A DNA stretch of 64,000 nucleotides from Capitulum mitella (taxonomy: Eukaryota > Arthropoda > Thecostraca > Pollicipedomorpha > Pollicipedidae): positions 26,247,201 to 26,311,200 of the forward strand of contig CP099846.1 in assembly GCA_030062745.1 (NCBI GenBank), given 5' to 3'. A program made the position numbers and the translations under genes. The notes beneath the pieces were generated by a model. It had not been told where the DNA came from. It did no database searches and saw only the letters and a list, made by a program, of their open reading frames with translations. This document shows positions 45,745-56,186 of this stretch, piece by piece; position 1 is the first letter of the stretch; each line of letters begins with the position of its first letter.

Positions 45745-48347
45745 CTCTGCTTCTCATCTTTTTTTCGTTTTTCATGCGTCATTTCTGCGAAATGCGTGGA
45801 AATGCCACCAGGGACGCAGTCAGCACTGGAAAGGAGGAAAGGAGGTGGAGGGGGTGGGCAGAGCTAAGCGTGAACTGAAAACATGCGGAAACCGCCTGCC
45901 GGGAAGACGATGTGCTATGGTTTCCACAAAGAAATGTGGGCCTAAGGGGGCCCACATTTCTGTGGCCGGGGGCCTGGCCCCCCCGGCACCCCCTGGCTGC
46001 GCCTGTGAATGCCACCATTGGACATGAAAACGTGACTGACATGTGACAACTAGTAAATATGCCGATGTTTACAGAAAGCCAATACTCACGATTTCCTTTA
46101 TGCAAAGTCAATTAAAAGAGGAGATGGGTGGTTTCATGATGGGAGCGGAAGAAGCACCAAACGAAGAATAAACAAAAGCCCTATAGTCTCGAGACGAATG
46201 TCTCTTCTCAGTGCATTTTAGGTAAGTACAACAGTTTGCATGGTACATGACGACGGTGCTACATCCCTGGATCCCGAGTTCTTCCAATTTATCCTTCACA
46301 TGATCGCCTGGGTGATACAGGTCATGACTCAGTCATGAGTCACAGGTGGCCCTGCTCACCTCACACAATGGTTCGGCTGGTATATCCGGTGGCCTCGAAA
46401 ATCACAGGGTCCAGAACAGGATGTTCTGGTCTCCATCTCGACTGTAGCTATCCGAAGAGTCAGTCAGAGTATGAAAGCCCTAATCCTTGTTTCTACGTTA
46501 CTAGGCGACGGGAAGTAGTAACGATTTGGTGACACGAATCATGAAAGTCACTTTTGTGTGCAGCTGTCCCCGGTAAACGACGGAAAGCAGTAACGATTTG
46601 GTTGCACGAATCATAAAAGTCACTTTTGTGTGTGACTGTCCCCGGAAAAATGACTTTAATGCACCCGGTTTACGTTGAAATTCGTCAGCTGCCAACGACG
46701 TATCCTAAGGCTGCGATGTGCATTTGTTGGAGAAAGAGCGCTTGTTTCGACTAAAACGTCATCACGACAATGCAAAAACTTCATGAGGGTGTTAATGGCA
46801 TACTCGCCATTAACATCTCCGGGTGTAACGGATGAAAGAATAAATCAACCGAGAAAGAGCCCTTTGTCGGGGTTTTCCACGCCGACCGTGAACAACGTTA
46901 CTGACCGGAAACTGGCGTGAGAAAAGTTGTTTTCTGGCGGACAGACACTGCATGCAAGGGAAAAACGTCAGCGCGGAAGTCTCCGTGGCTTTGACTTTCG
47001 ACCCTCACTACAATTTTTTCAACTCCGCGTGGTCTCACGGAGCGGGCCGCGAAAACTCCCACCGCTGGTCTGCTCCGTGCACAAATCGCCGGTGCGGCCC
47101 AGGCCAGCAGCCGGGCCCGCTCTTGACAGCTGGGAGGCGGGGCAAACCCCGGCCGACTGCCGTTCCCACGGACCGCTGAGCGTGACTGGCGGCCGGCCGC
47201 CGGCGGTCGGCGGCACCGCTTACCTTGGCCCAGAACGACGGCACAGCTCAACGCCCCGGCCAGCAGGGCGCAGAAGGTCCGGAGCGCCTGCGGGCGAAGC
47301 GGCGACGTCAGGGAAAAGCCCCGAGGGCGGATACACGGTGTCGCAGAACAATCCCGGGGGTGGATACACGGTGTCGCAGAACAATCCCCGGGGGTGGATA
47401 CACGGTGTCGCAGAACAATCCCGGGGGTGGATACACGGTGTCGCAGAACAATCCCGAGGGCGGATACACGGTGTCGCAGAACAATCCCGAGGGCGGATAC
47501 AAGGCGCCCCGGGTCAGGTCCGAAGGCAGATACACGGCGTCACGGATCGGTCCCGTGGGAGGATACGTGGCGTCACGAAACGGTGCCGAGAGCGGATAAC
47601 GGCGTCACGGATTCGCCCGGAGGGCGGACACGCGGGACACGAGGGGGCGGAACGCAGACAGTCGTGCCAATTCACGCACCGGAAGCTGGGGCCGGAACAG
47701 CCACGAACCGGACTTACGGGCTGCAAGATAGGTGGCTGACGAAGCGGATTACAGGTGGGCGTGTGACACGAGAGAAAGAACATGCACGGTAACGGGTAGT
47801 GACAGACGATGATGTCACTGGACGCTCGCCATGGAATACATCGGACAAAGGATGGACGTGATCTGGCGAGAGGCGTTATAATGCAGATGAAGGTCATATC
47901 TAAAGCGTGCAACGTCGTCGATTGCACATAAGCTTGACTATCGCATGCGATTTTTGATGGACAGAACACCTGTTTTTACACGCCACGTGCTACGGCCATT
48001 TCCACGTGCGACCTCCCGGCTCAATGACGCTAGCGCCTCCGACAGAAGCGCGTCGACCGAAGCGCATTTGCGATCAACACACCGGGCCTTACGCCTTTGA
48101 TATTAGGGCATTTATCCAAACAGCAGCATCATGCAGCTCGCCTGCAGCCCTCCGAGGCCTGACGTAAACACGGCTCTCGCGTCAACACCGACCGGCAGCC
48201 CGGCCGGGCCGGCGGCTCCGGGACGTCGCAGGTCGCGGCGGCGGCGGCGCGCCGTCGTGACGCTGATCTCGGCGCGGCTATAAACAGGCGCCGGCCAGTT
48301 CTCCCTGCTGTTTATACAGCGCGCCGCGCGGTCGGCCGACTCACCAT
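35486..48347 (-). CDS. CLIP-domain trypsin-like serine protease 2 (zymogen)
   Basis: Exons on the minus strand: 48347-48345 (ATG only), 47287-47224, 43854-42859, 39898-39772, 38248-38085, 37761-37660, 36424-36282 and 35647-35486. Every phase fits, giving 586 residues. Residues 1-22 form a signal peptide (hydrophobic ALLAGALSCAVVLG). The CLIP domain spans C62-C112. A Ser/Thr/Glu/Ala-rich linker follows, with about 13-residue repeats of the type TEASTSSSA. Then come VCGYRN, the activation site R345|IIGG, and the triad H391, D438 and S536. D530 predicts trypsin-like specificity. The catalytic exons match protease 1 in phase; lengths are 127/130, 164/164, 102/102, 143/146 and 162/162 bases, so the genes are tandem duplicates. 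This copy has Ile-Ile rather than Ile-Val at the new N terminus. A secreted cascade protease is inferred from the family; its target is unknown. Confidence 0.94.
38508..39476. mobile_element. hAT-style non-autonomous element (969 bp) with 8-bp TSD
   Basis: The element starts AGGGGCGTAGCCAGGATT and ends CCTTGGCTACTCGACTGA, giving imperfect inverted ends around GTAGCCA. It is flanked on both sides by ATATGTAT (38500-38507 and 39477-39484), an exact 8-bp duplication as made by hAT transposases. There is no transposase frame. It contains a short AACGCTATGACAAA-type tandem repeat (about 38738-38790) and a near-palindrome of CACGTG boxes at about 39020-39060. It lies in the protease 2 intron between the His and Asp exons. 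Confidence 0.75.
40046..40170. repeat. Direct repeat, left copy flanking the piggyBac-style element
   Basis: Contains CAATACGTCAGAATATGCTG, then AGTCGACGGTCGAAACATG, then CAGCTGATTAATCGAAAC. The same three blocks in the same order recur at 41701-41875, with about 30 extra bases there. The two copies bracket the element at 40319-41525 at unequal distances. Confidence 0.75.
40319..41525 (-). mobile_element. piggyBac-style non-autonomous element, copy B (TTAA-flanked)
   Basis: Inverted copy of the element at 5007-6219. It begins CCTATTCCCGGCAGGGG after TTAA (40315-40318) and ends CTAGCCCTCCGAGAATAGGG before TTAA (41526-41529). Both copies keep the long shared interior, including the GGCACCGCCTATGCTAAC region. 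A G-run of about 16 bases near 41451-41467 has expanded relative to copy A. Length 1,207 bp, no transposase. It lies in the protease 2 intron between the CLIP/linker exon and the His exon. Confidence 0.8.
41701..41875. repeat. Direct repeat, right copy
   Basis: Matches 40046-40170 over three blocks in order. It carries an extra segment with AAAAGGATG and CAAAGGATGTCAAGTC between the second and third blocks. Function unknown. Confidence 0.75.
45590..45742. repeat. CT-rich microsatellite
   Basis: A compound run of (CT)n interrupted by (CTGT)n and CTCTCG units, about 150 bases, in the second intron of protease 2. All long open frames over it are artefacts of the repeat. Confidence 0.95.
45809..46007. 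mobile_element. hAT-style MITE (199 bp) with perfect 8-bp TSD
   Basis: Starts CAGGGACGCAGTCAGC and ends CCTGGCTGCGCCTGTG. It is flanked by AATGCCAC at 45801-45808 and 46008-46015. The terminal repeats are complementary around GGCGCAGCCAG. It sits in the second intron of protease 2, next to the CT microsatellite. Confidence 0.85.
47320..47600. repeat. 33-bp minisatellite in intron 1 of protease 2
   Basis: About six units contain GGATACACGGTGTCGCAGAA followed by CAATCCCGGGGGT. Units become degenerate toward 47600. Because 33 is divisible by three, every frame stays open on both strands and encodes an 11-residue repeat, giving misleading long frames. It lies just upstream of the acceptor of the signal-peptide exon. 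Confidence 0.9.
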
Positions 48348-50399
48348 GCTTCTGTCCAGCTGCGGAGCGAGGTGCGCGGCTGCGCTGTCTCCGGCCGTCG
48401 CCGAGCGAGTGCCGGTCCGCGGCGGCGGCGGCGGCGGCGGCTCGCGCGGGGTTTCCAGGCCGCCTGCGGTCGTCCGCCGGCCGGTCGACGTCACCGCGAA
48501 GGCCGGCGGCGCTCGGACGTCCGGTAGCCGCCCTCCCCCCCGAGAACCATCCGGCAGCGGCCCGCACGCCACGCGCCGTCCTCCCGCCGCCCAGTCATCG
48601 GGACTGTCCGAGGTGCAGTCTGCAGGTCCGGACGGCGACCAAAAAAACGGCTCATCCTCCGGCGACCGGACGTGAAACGGCGACAGACTGTGGGCGGAAG
48701 GCAGGAATCCCAAGGTCCGCCACGTAAGAGGAAATCAGGGAAATGTGGGAGGAGGTCTTCTGTATTTTTGTAGCTGCTGCTTGGAGGCGGCATGAGTAAG
48801 CAATTCGACGTTGTTACTAGGGTCCTGCGTGGCACATTATAAAACGTCTTGCAAAGGCAAGGATGGAGCACTTGCGACGAAACCGTGATATTCCAGAATG
48901 TCCCAACAATGTTTCAGAAACCCACACCAATGTGCGTGAAGCAAACATTTCCGCGACCACATTTATACGTACTCGTATCTGGTGACATGCATCTGCACAG
49001 TACCTTCCTGGCGCCGAAATGCGATCCAATGGCTCCAACAAGGACATCATGAACTCAGGTCGTTTATTTAATCCGCGCACGACCGTCGGTCCGTTTCGAA
49101 CACGGGCGACCGGGGGAGGGGGGGGGCAGCTGACCGCCCCCTTCTAACTCACGAACGGTTGGTCGCACGATAAAAATAAGCACACCGTTGGAAAGCTTGT
49201 GACGAGTAGAGCTCGAAGCTGGTCTCATTTTTAGTTTTAGATAATATGTAAGCAATTTACGCCCTATATATATATATATATGTTTTTCTCATAGTCGACC
49301 GCATGAGACCGAGAAATGGCCTGAATCTCAAGGACTGTGACTAAAAACGCTTAGGTAAAGGCACCAGCGCACAAGTAAAGGTCCGCGGATGCCGATACAT
49401 GTCTAATTTCCCAATCTAATTTCAGTATATACGCCGAAACGTTGAGTTAAAGACACGGCGTTTCTCGCGGCAGCTGCTAGCCGTGCGCTGCTGCCGTATG
49501 CGGTCACAAATTGACGGGAACTAATTTTAACGTTCCTTTATTTTCGCGAAAAAAGACGATCTTTGTATATTTTATTGATCCTAGAGGTTCTTGTGATGGT
49601 TTTTCATGCTTAAATTTTGGAAAAAAGTCATTAGTTACCAGTCTACAAAATTAGCGGAGCTTTATTGGCGAAAGCCTGTTTATTTCCAAAATATGCTACT
49701 TTTTCAAAGTTTTTGAGGTTCCTGGTATTACTTACGTCTGTGCAAGCTAGTTCTGCCATTTTCTACACATTCTGAGTAATTCATCGCTGATTTTGACGGT
49801 GGTACATTTTGGTTCATTGCAGTTATTCGTGACCTGACCTTAGGTCAATGGCTGGAAGTCATTGATACTTTGCCCAATGACGGTAACTAGATGTCTGCTC
49901 AACTCCACACTAAAATTGTTATGAAATATTCCGACAATTTGCGAAAAAACGACATGTCCTAAAAATGGGCTTGACCTTAGGTCAATGGCCCGGAAAATTC
50001 CAAAAAAATCTCAGATAGCAGATTTGTTGCATCTATCACGTTCACTAATCCCTGAGAGTATTATTGAGATATCTTGTTTTTGGAAAAAGTTGGAGGGCGC
50101 TAAACTTTTTTGGACATAGGCCTGTTTGACCTGACAGTCAGGCACCTGGCCTGACCTGAGATCAAAATTTTGACACGAGATGTAAAATTGATAAAGCAAA
50201 AGGTACACAAAGTTTCGCACCTCCGTGTTTGTTCGTTCTCTCGCAATCTTAGAAAAACCCCAGGGGTGGCAGTCAACTCCCCCCCCAGTCGGGGACGAGT
50301 TAAAACACTAAAACGAGATTGAATGTGACTGATGGGGGCGTAGTGTAAAGCAGTTTTGAATTACACTTTGTCACTTCCCAGGGTATTGTGAATTTAAAT

Positions 50400-50402
<3 letters not shown>

Positions 50403-50496
<94 letters not shown>

Positions 50497-50510
50497 GTGT
50501 GTGCATATGT
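50403..50510. repeat. TA/TG compound microsatellite
   Basis: A (TA)n run of about 30 bases is followed directly by a (TG)n run of about 70 bases with two interruptions. No function suggested. Confidence 0.95.
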
Positions 50511-50793
50511 ATATGTCTTGTTGAACGCCATGGAATATCTCGATTTGATTATTTGTTTTCTTCGTTTATTCGATCTGTCGAATTATCAGTATTTTTCTGG
50601 GTAGTAAATGATATGACAGATCACCGATGGTCATTCGTTTCTATTAATTTACGACGTTTCGGGTACCATGATCCATTTTCATGCAGTCAGTACAATCGTT
50701 TGAAGTGATGAAAAATACGGCAATTGAAAAACTGAACGATAAAATTCCCGCGAGACATTTATGAAGTAAGACATCTAAAGGCAGACACTCTAA

Positions 50794-51700
50794 TCACTGG
50801 GAAAACAACCCCAGCGTCACACAAGACACAAACTGGTTGTTCAAGGATGGCTTGTCCCTTCGGATGTTAAGGGCCTCCAGCACCGCGAGACGTCTTCTGT
50901 CATTGGATGTCTTCATTATAGTTGAGTTGTTGGTGAGGTCAAGTCGAGTGATTCTTCGCTTGCGGGCTTGGGTCATGTGCTGTTGAAACTCTCTCTGCCG
51001 GAGTCGCATAGTAAGTCTTGTGGTTAGACTGGTTGTGAGACCGATGCAATCCTTAGGATAAAGTCGGCAGTCTTCGCCTGGGCAGGGAAGCTTAAAGATA
51101 CAATGGTCTTCTTAAGCTTGTTGTCTTGAGTCATGAGTCATGAGTCTTGAGTTATGTTCTTTTCGTGAGTAACTGGATGAGTTTCTCGCTTTTGTAGCTT
51201 ATTTACAGTTTCAGCTTCGTGTCTTCCTTCGTGGGTTTCACGTTGTTCAGCACGATCTCTCCGAGTGTTTTCTCGCCCACGAGGTGGGCTGACGACATAT
51301 AGTATCTTGTTTTCGGCGCCTTCGGTCCACTTGGGATCTCATTTCTCGGCCGATGTCAGTGCTGGAATATTCATTGTTGGCCAGGGTTTGTTTGCATCGC
51401 TGGATCAGGTGTATGGTCGTACAGTCTGAGCAGCATTTGATTGCTCTTCCGATCAAAGGACGAATAACACCAGTGTGGTAGCGTCTGGGACATTCACTAG
51501 CGCCATTCATTGTTTTCCCTTTGTTGGAAGCTTTCGGTGCACTTAAGTCTTGAAGGCAGCACTCTGTGCATTGATGTCACGGTCAAGGAATAAATGCAGT
51601 TGCTGATGTTTGTATCCGTCGTGAAGTTCAGGCGAGACTGATCTTGCACGCTGTTTTTGAGGCTGGGGGGGTGGTTAGTGTCACTGACGTCGACAAATTT
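50794..51700 (-). pseudogene. Penelope-like retroelement relic (RT end plus GIY-YIG nuclease)
   Basis: From the right, the minus-strand frames give FTTDTNISNC, then TKGKTMNGASECPRRYHTGV and KCCSDCTTIHLIQRC, resembling the end of the Penelope reverse transcriptase. After a damaged spacer, a continuous frame reads FKLPCPGEDCRLY, CIGLTTSLTTRLTMRLRQ and RRRLAVLEALNIRRDKPSLN. The last three segments match the GIY-YIG endonuclease unique to Penelope-like elements, with CIG in place of YIG. Several frameshifts separate the pieces, so it cannot be active. Classification is from motif recognition only. Confidence 0.7.
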
Positions 51701-51817
51701 CAATTGCCGTATTTTCCATCACTTCAAACGATTGTACTAACTGCTTGAAAATGGACTTTGCTATGCGAAACGTCGTTAAGTAATAGAAAGGGTGACCATC
51801 GGCTTATTATATTTGTT

Positions 51818-51822
<5 letters not shown>

Positions 51823-51867
<45 letters not shown>

Positions 51868-51870
51868 TAT
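51823..51870. repeat. TA microsatellite
   Basis: About 48 bases of alternating TA with one CA interruption, lying 80 bases left of the pogo-type element. Confidence 0.9.
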
Positions 51871-51949
51871 AACTTCTTCATAGTTGACGTTCATTTATTG
51901 CATGGACCCTCAAAACCAACCGTCATTTTATGCTGCTGTTCAGAGAATA

Positions 51950-54128
51950 GGGGAGACCGGGGTCAAATGTTACATTTTTTACCTTTTCGATCCTGGAACG
52001 AAAATATTTCGGGTCGGGGAACATTTTCTCTGGTTTTCACAAACCCTGACATTTTGCCTTTGTAGCGGATATGAAACGATCCCGAAATAACGACTTTAAG
52101 GTATCGAAATTACTGTTTCAAAAAATCACTTCAGCTGTTACAATTAACCCCAGGTACGGGGTAAATTGTAACAGCACCTAGGGTCAAATGTAACATGTTA
52201 GCGAATGATGTAGTGGTGTAGTGAAAGCCACTTTTGTCGAAAACGGCCTTTATTGAACAACATTGTCTCTCACATCCTGAGCCTTTCCTGGATTAAAATC
52301 ACAGCTCCAGTACAAAAATACCATTTGCAACGACGTAAAGCTCAAGTACTCCAGCAACTTTTCCTGACTTAAATAACAGCTCTACCTTTCTCAGGCCAAG
52401 AACCGACGCTTCATCAAACAAAATGCGATTTCACATCAAAACACAGCTCTTAAACATATAGCTCTTTCTTGATAGAACATCACAGCCATCTCGGGCTTAG
52501 AAGTTCAGTAACGGGACCTCTGAGGTCCAAAATATGTCTTGAGTATTTGTGCTCAAGTGGAGGAAACACAACATCTCTAATATCTCTGACGCTCGGTCTA
52601 TCATCGCCTACTCGGTGTCTGATTCACAGTTTTCACATATGTAAGCCTCATACTTTTCGATTGCGATACACGCCTCGTGGGCCCACATTGCGCACATTTG
52701 GCACCGGATCCACCTTTCTTTGGATCGGCTGTTTTTGAAGCTTTCAACGCACACAAGGCAGAAGACGTCTTCTTCATCATCACTGCTGCTTTCCCTGTGT
52801 GCTGTCTTCCGAGCTCTCTTCCCACCAGCCTTCATCTTCTTCTCTTCATGCTTGTCCTTGTCAAGATTGAGCTTCTTCGATGCTTGTTTGCAATCCTTTC
52901 GACTCTCTTCTGGCTCTATCGTTCTCATTTCTGGAGTGTCAGTCAGAATTGCGGCCTTTCACTTTCGACCCGCACTGCTGTTTTTTTCTTGCATCTGCCT
53001 TGGGTAGCGGCCGAATCGCTTCAGGGGTGAGCTGCTTCGAGATGATCCCCGATGGACGAGACTGTTCGATCCCCGATAGACCAGGCTTGTCGATCCCCAA
53101 TGTATCAGCCTCTCCAGGAATGATGCATGATATATATCATCCATGATGCATGGATATAATAATGCATTTTCAATGAAACATTCAGAGAAAGACAAATTAA
53201 ACTATATACAAATGTCCAATACTTTCCCCAGAAACATCCAAATGAAGTCAAACTAGAATTATTTAATCAATAAGATAATCAATAAATCAAATAATAAAAT
53301 ATCTTAATACATCCACTGTGAAGGTAAAACATCTACGGGAAGACCACGGTCACTAGCCGCCAAGAATGTAACCACGTCCTGAAATTAAAACTGACAAAGC
53401 AGTACCTAAGAGATAAATCAGGGACTGGTGACAATAATACCGTAAGTATGATTTTTGAGTGACTTTGAATGATGTTTGTTGAATGATGAATGGTGATGAT
53501 GATGATTCATCATCAAGAAATCCATCATCAGGAAACATGATTCATCAAAAAAAAAATAATGAATAAAAAAATGAATGAATTTGGGGACAAAATTGCATGT
53601 TCATTAATTGGACGGGACATGTTTCCATAGCCTCCGCCCCCATTAGTTACATTTATGCCAAATGCATTGATATTTTACATAAATGTAGGTTTAATGGTCT
53701 GGCCATAGGGGTCAATTGTAACACTGTTATATTTAATCCCAGCAAAAATGTTACAATTGTCCCCGTCACGCCGCGCCATCTTTGAGACAAAAATGACGCA
53801 AAACAAGGCGACGTGGGCGCCAACTGATGCACTCATTTTTTGACCAGGCACCCCCACCCACCCCACACAAACTCTTAAACCCGTGTCCAGTAAGATACGT
53901 GAATGAGCTGATCATATTAAAAAATAAACAAAGTTACAACACACTCTAAAAAACACAATTGTGAACAGCACAATCGACTCACCCGCCGCACCGGCCTGAA
54001 ACCCCGTGAGGAAAAGGAACACCGTACTGCGCATGTCCAGTAGTTCCTTCAGCGTCATCCATCTGTAAGTTTCGAAATTAAAGCTTTTGTTACAATTGCC
54101 CCGTGTTACATTTGATCCCGGTCTTCCC
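51950..54128 (-). mobile_element. pogo/Tigger-like DNA transposon, internally deleted
   Basis: The left end is GGGGAGACCGGGGTCAAATG and the right end, complemented, is GGGAAGACCGGGATCAAATG. Both are flanked by TA (51948-51949 and 54129-54130), the Tc1/mariner target duplication. The ACAATT(G/A)ACCCC-type motif recurs inside both ends (for example at 52140-52200 and 53708-53765). The element is about 2.2 kb and holds only the end of a transposase, with no DDE core recognised, so it is a non-autonomous relic. Confidence 0.8.
52605..53040 (-). pseudogene. Transposase C-terminus with PHD-like zinc finger
   Basis: The minus frame at 52928-52608 has an acidic stretch (SSSDDEEDVFCLVC), then RWIRCQMCAMWAHEAC and YICENCESD. 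That is Cys-Cys, Cys-Cys, His-Cys, Cys-Cys spacing, as in the terminal finger of many Tigger/pogo transposases. Just upstream, in another frame, LTPEAIRPLPKAD is the typical preceding motif. The frames join only through a frameshift near 52945-52955, where AILTDTPEM resumes. The catalytic DDE part is missing. Confidence 0.7.
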
Positions 54129-54262
54129 TACATTTAACAACATCCGTGGTTACCGTACACATAGATATCGTTATAAATGAATTGACGAGGATCCTCAGAA
54201 AAACAAAAAGCAAAAAATCAAGAAAGATGCACTTGTGAAGCACATAAATAAACAATCTTTGT

Positions 54263-54534
54263 CAGGGACGTAGCCAAGGGGGGGGGGGGTCACGGGGGCC
54301 ATGGTTTCCTCCTGAACCAAGCGGTCTACATTAGATGTATGATGATTTCACACGAATACGGAATATTGATTACATATATGTTGCAAAAGCAAACATTATA
54401 TGTTTTCCTCTACGTCAAATACGGGGAAAATTACATAAAATTGCTGCCTTTTCGTATAAATTTTGTCATATGCCAGTGATTTATGAGAACATTTGACATT
54501 CCCCCCCCCTTGAGGAAATCCTGGTTACGTGCCT
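54263..54534. mobile_element. hAT-like element, diverged
   Basis: Starts CAGGGACGTAGCCAAGGGG and ends CCTGGTTACGTGCCTG, so the ends are imperfectly inverted. Flanking 8-mers (ATCTTTGT and TTCCCTGT) do not match well, so either the boundaries or the duplication have decayed. Interior shares sequence with 6293-6325 and 22200-22230. Confidence 0.6.
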
Positions 54535-55219
54535 GTTCCCTGTTTGTTTCTTGAATAGAATTTCATGATCATACGCCAGTAGACTGTGCCATATAATCCC
54601 ACGACCACACATCCTGCGTCTCCAATAAATCACGAACACCACTGTGCTCGTTAAATTAGCCTAGCGATGCAGAATACTGTACAGTGAAAATTAAAGTGAC
54701 AAAAAGACATTACTGTTTTAATTCCCCGTGTTCTGAGTCCTGTGTCATCACTACAACAGCAGCCTCCAGATGCGGTGCAGATTTTCTGCGGGGTTAGTGA
54801 CCGGGCGCGAGGCGGGGCCAGGAAGCCCACCATCTCAGGTGAAGAACGGTCCCGTGTGGCGGATTTTGGTGGACACGATGCAGAGAAGTCCCGTGTGGTG
54901 GATTTCGTAACAGCGGCGCCTTTGACAGGGCTCGGCGCTCGTCTTCAGTCCGGCTGGCGGTGATCTTGCGGCCGTTACCGAGCTGCTATTGCCTGTAAGC
55001 CCCTGCCTCCGGAGGCAGATCGCAGGCAGAAGCCGACTGTCGCTCTTCGGCTGACTCAGACTGAAAACGATTTACTAAACATCTTGATTGTCCAAGAGTG
55101 TGTGTTTAGCTGCGCGTGCGTTTATTGCATTAAGCTGTTTGTCTGTGATATAGAATGCTATATCATACGGAGGACACTTTTTACGTAAACGTCATCTTCC
55201 AATATGTATATGCAATAAT

Positions 55220-55383
55220 TCGGGGGCGCAGCAACGATTTTCTTAAGGGGGACCAGGAGCTCAGCGTGACCTGAAGTCATACAGAAAGCACCACTGAGAA
55301 GACGATATGCAACGGTTTTCGTAAAAATGCATGCCAAGGTGAGGGGGCGCCGGGCCCCCGGCTCCCGCTTGGCTGCGCCGGTG
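55220..55383. mobile_element. hAT-style MITE (164 bp) with perfect 8-bp TSD
   Basis: Starts TCGGGGGCGCAGCAACG and ends GCTTGGCTGCGCCGGTG, flanked by GCAATAAT at 55212-55219 and 55384-55391. Related to the elements at 45809 and 58159 by the GGCGCAGC terminal core. Confidence 0.8.
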
Positions 55384-55479
55384 GCAATAATCGCAACATT
55401 ATCACACAACACTATCACAGCATAAATAATAATTGCAACATTACCGACATGCCGAGTTTCGCATTGCACGCCTCTTTAG

Positions 55480-56186
55480 TCTGACCATGTGCTGACAAAT
55501 GAAGAAGAGAATCAGGGAAGGACTGTGGCCAGTCTTTCAAGGTCGACATTTGATCAGACGTTGCAGGTGTTTGCGAACAACTTCATGATTTAGATTGCTA
55601 CTCTTTGTGGGGAAATTTTTTCAGTATTCGAAATATTTTGAACAGGAGGATAACTTGAACAACATATGGATCATGAGTAAGGTGAAAGGTAAGGTAAGGT
55701 AAGGAAACGTAAGGTAATGAAACTGGAAAGCTACTACAGAAAGAATACACGGCTTTGAATCATAATGCTTGATGTTTTCATTGGTTTGCATGCACTCATA
55801 TCGGCAGCCGTTTAGTCATTCCATCGTTTTCCTGCCTTTCAGCTTATGTTTACGTGTATATTGAAGGAAAGGCAGTGTGACGTAAATCATGCCAAAAGAC
55901 CCGTTCTGTTCCAGGTTTCCGAGCGTCTCAGGGCCAGGCCCTCATCTCTTTTGGTCAGACGAACTGTCCGCGTATAGTCCAGGACATCCTTAGGCGCCTC
56001 CAGGTCGCCGTGCACGAGATGGAGAACTATCATAGCCCAGGGCTCCCGCTGCCTTTTAAGCGATTTTCTGCCCCATATACCGACCTACTGGAAATCTACC
56101 CCAATGCTGCCAGTCTGATGAGTGCGTCACTTGAACCTCTGCAGTTCCTTAAGGCGCTTTGTAATGTCGCCTTTCTGGATGTGTGA
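55480..56186 (+). CDS. 3' end of an unrecognised protein-coding gene
   Basis: The stronger exon is 55932-56186: 84 codons then TGA, with coding-like composition and no internal stop. Segments include ALISFGQTNCPRIVQDILRR, LPFKRFSAPYTDLLEIYP and LEPLQFLKALCNVAFLDV. The acceptor is GCGTCTCAG at 55923-55931, or the stronger TTCTGTTCCAG ending at 55914, which extends it by 17 bases. A polyadenylation signal AATAAA lies at 56485-56490, about 300 bases after the stop. A possible preceding exon, 55480-55566, follows the acceptor CGCCTCTTTAG and encodes DHVLTNEEENQGRTVASLSR; its donor is weak. It contains no ATG far enough upstream to be a whole small gene. I do not recognise the protein and found no further exons to its left. 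Confidence 0.5.

Larger units (their letters stand above)
48348..55479. other. Transposon-rich intergenic region upstream of protease 2
   Basis: The first 300 bases are GC-rich and should hold the protease 2 promoter and 5' UTR. Further right lie TA and TA/TG microsatellites, a Penelope relic (50794-51700), a pogo-type element (51950-54128) and hAT-like elements (54263-54534 and 55220-55383). A second dispersed family with G-run/C-run hairpins ends near 50300. I see no host gene between 48350 and 55480. Confidence 0.45.

Noticed and set aside
45506..46027. Frames encoding Ser/Leu or Arg/Glu runs
   Set aside because: Translations of the CT microsatellite.
47320..47600. Possible CRISPR-like array
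   Set aside because: Units are contiguous with no unique spacers, in an intron of an animal gene; it is a minisatellite.
46927..47739. 270-codon plus-strand frame with repeated GYTVSQNNPGG
   Set aside because: Produced by the 33-bp minisatellite; it also overlaps the real minus-strand signal-peptide exon.
48863..48985. Short plus-strand frame starting MEHLRRNRDIPEC
   Set aside because: About 40 codons, no homology, no supporting splice sites; the minus strand is equally open.
55679..55715. AAGGT tandem motif resembling a telomere repeat
   Set aside because: Only a few copies and not the arthropod TTAGG unit; a simple microsatellite.
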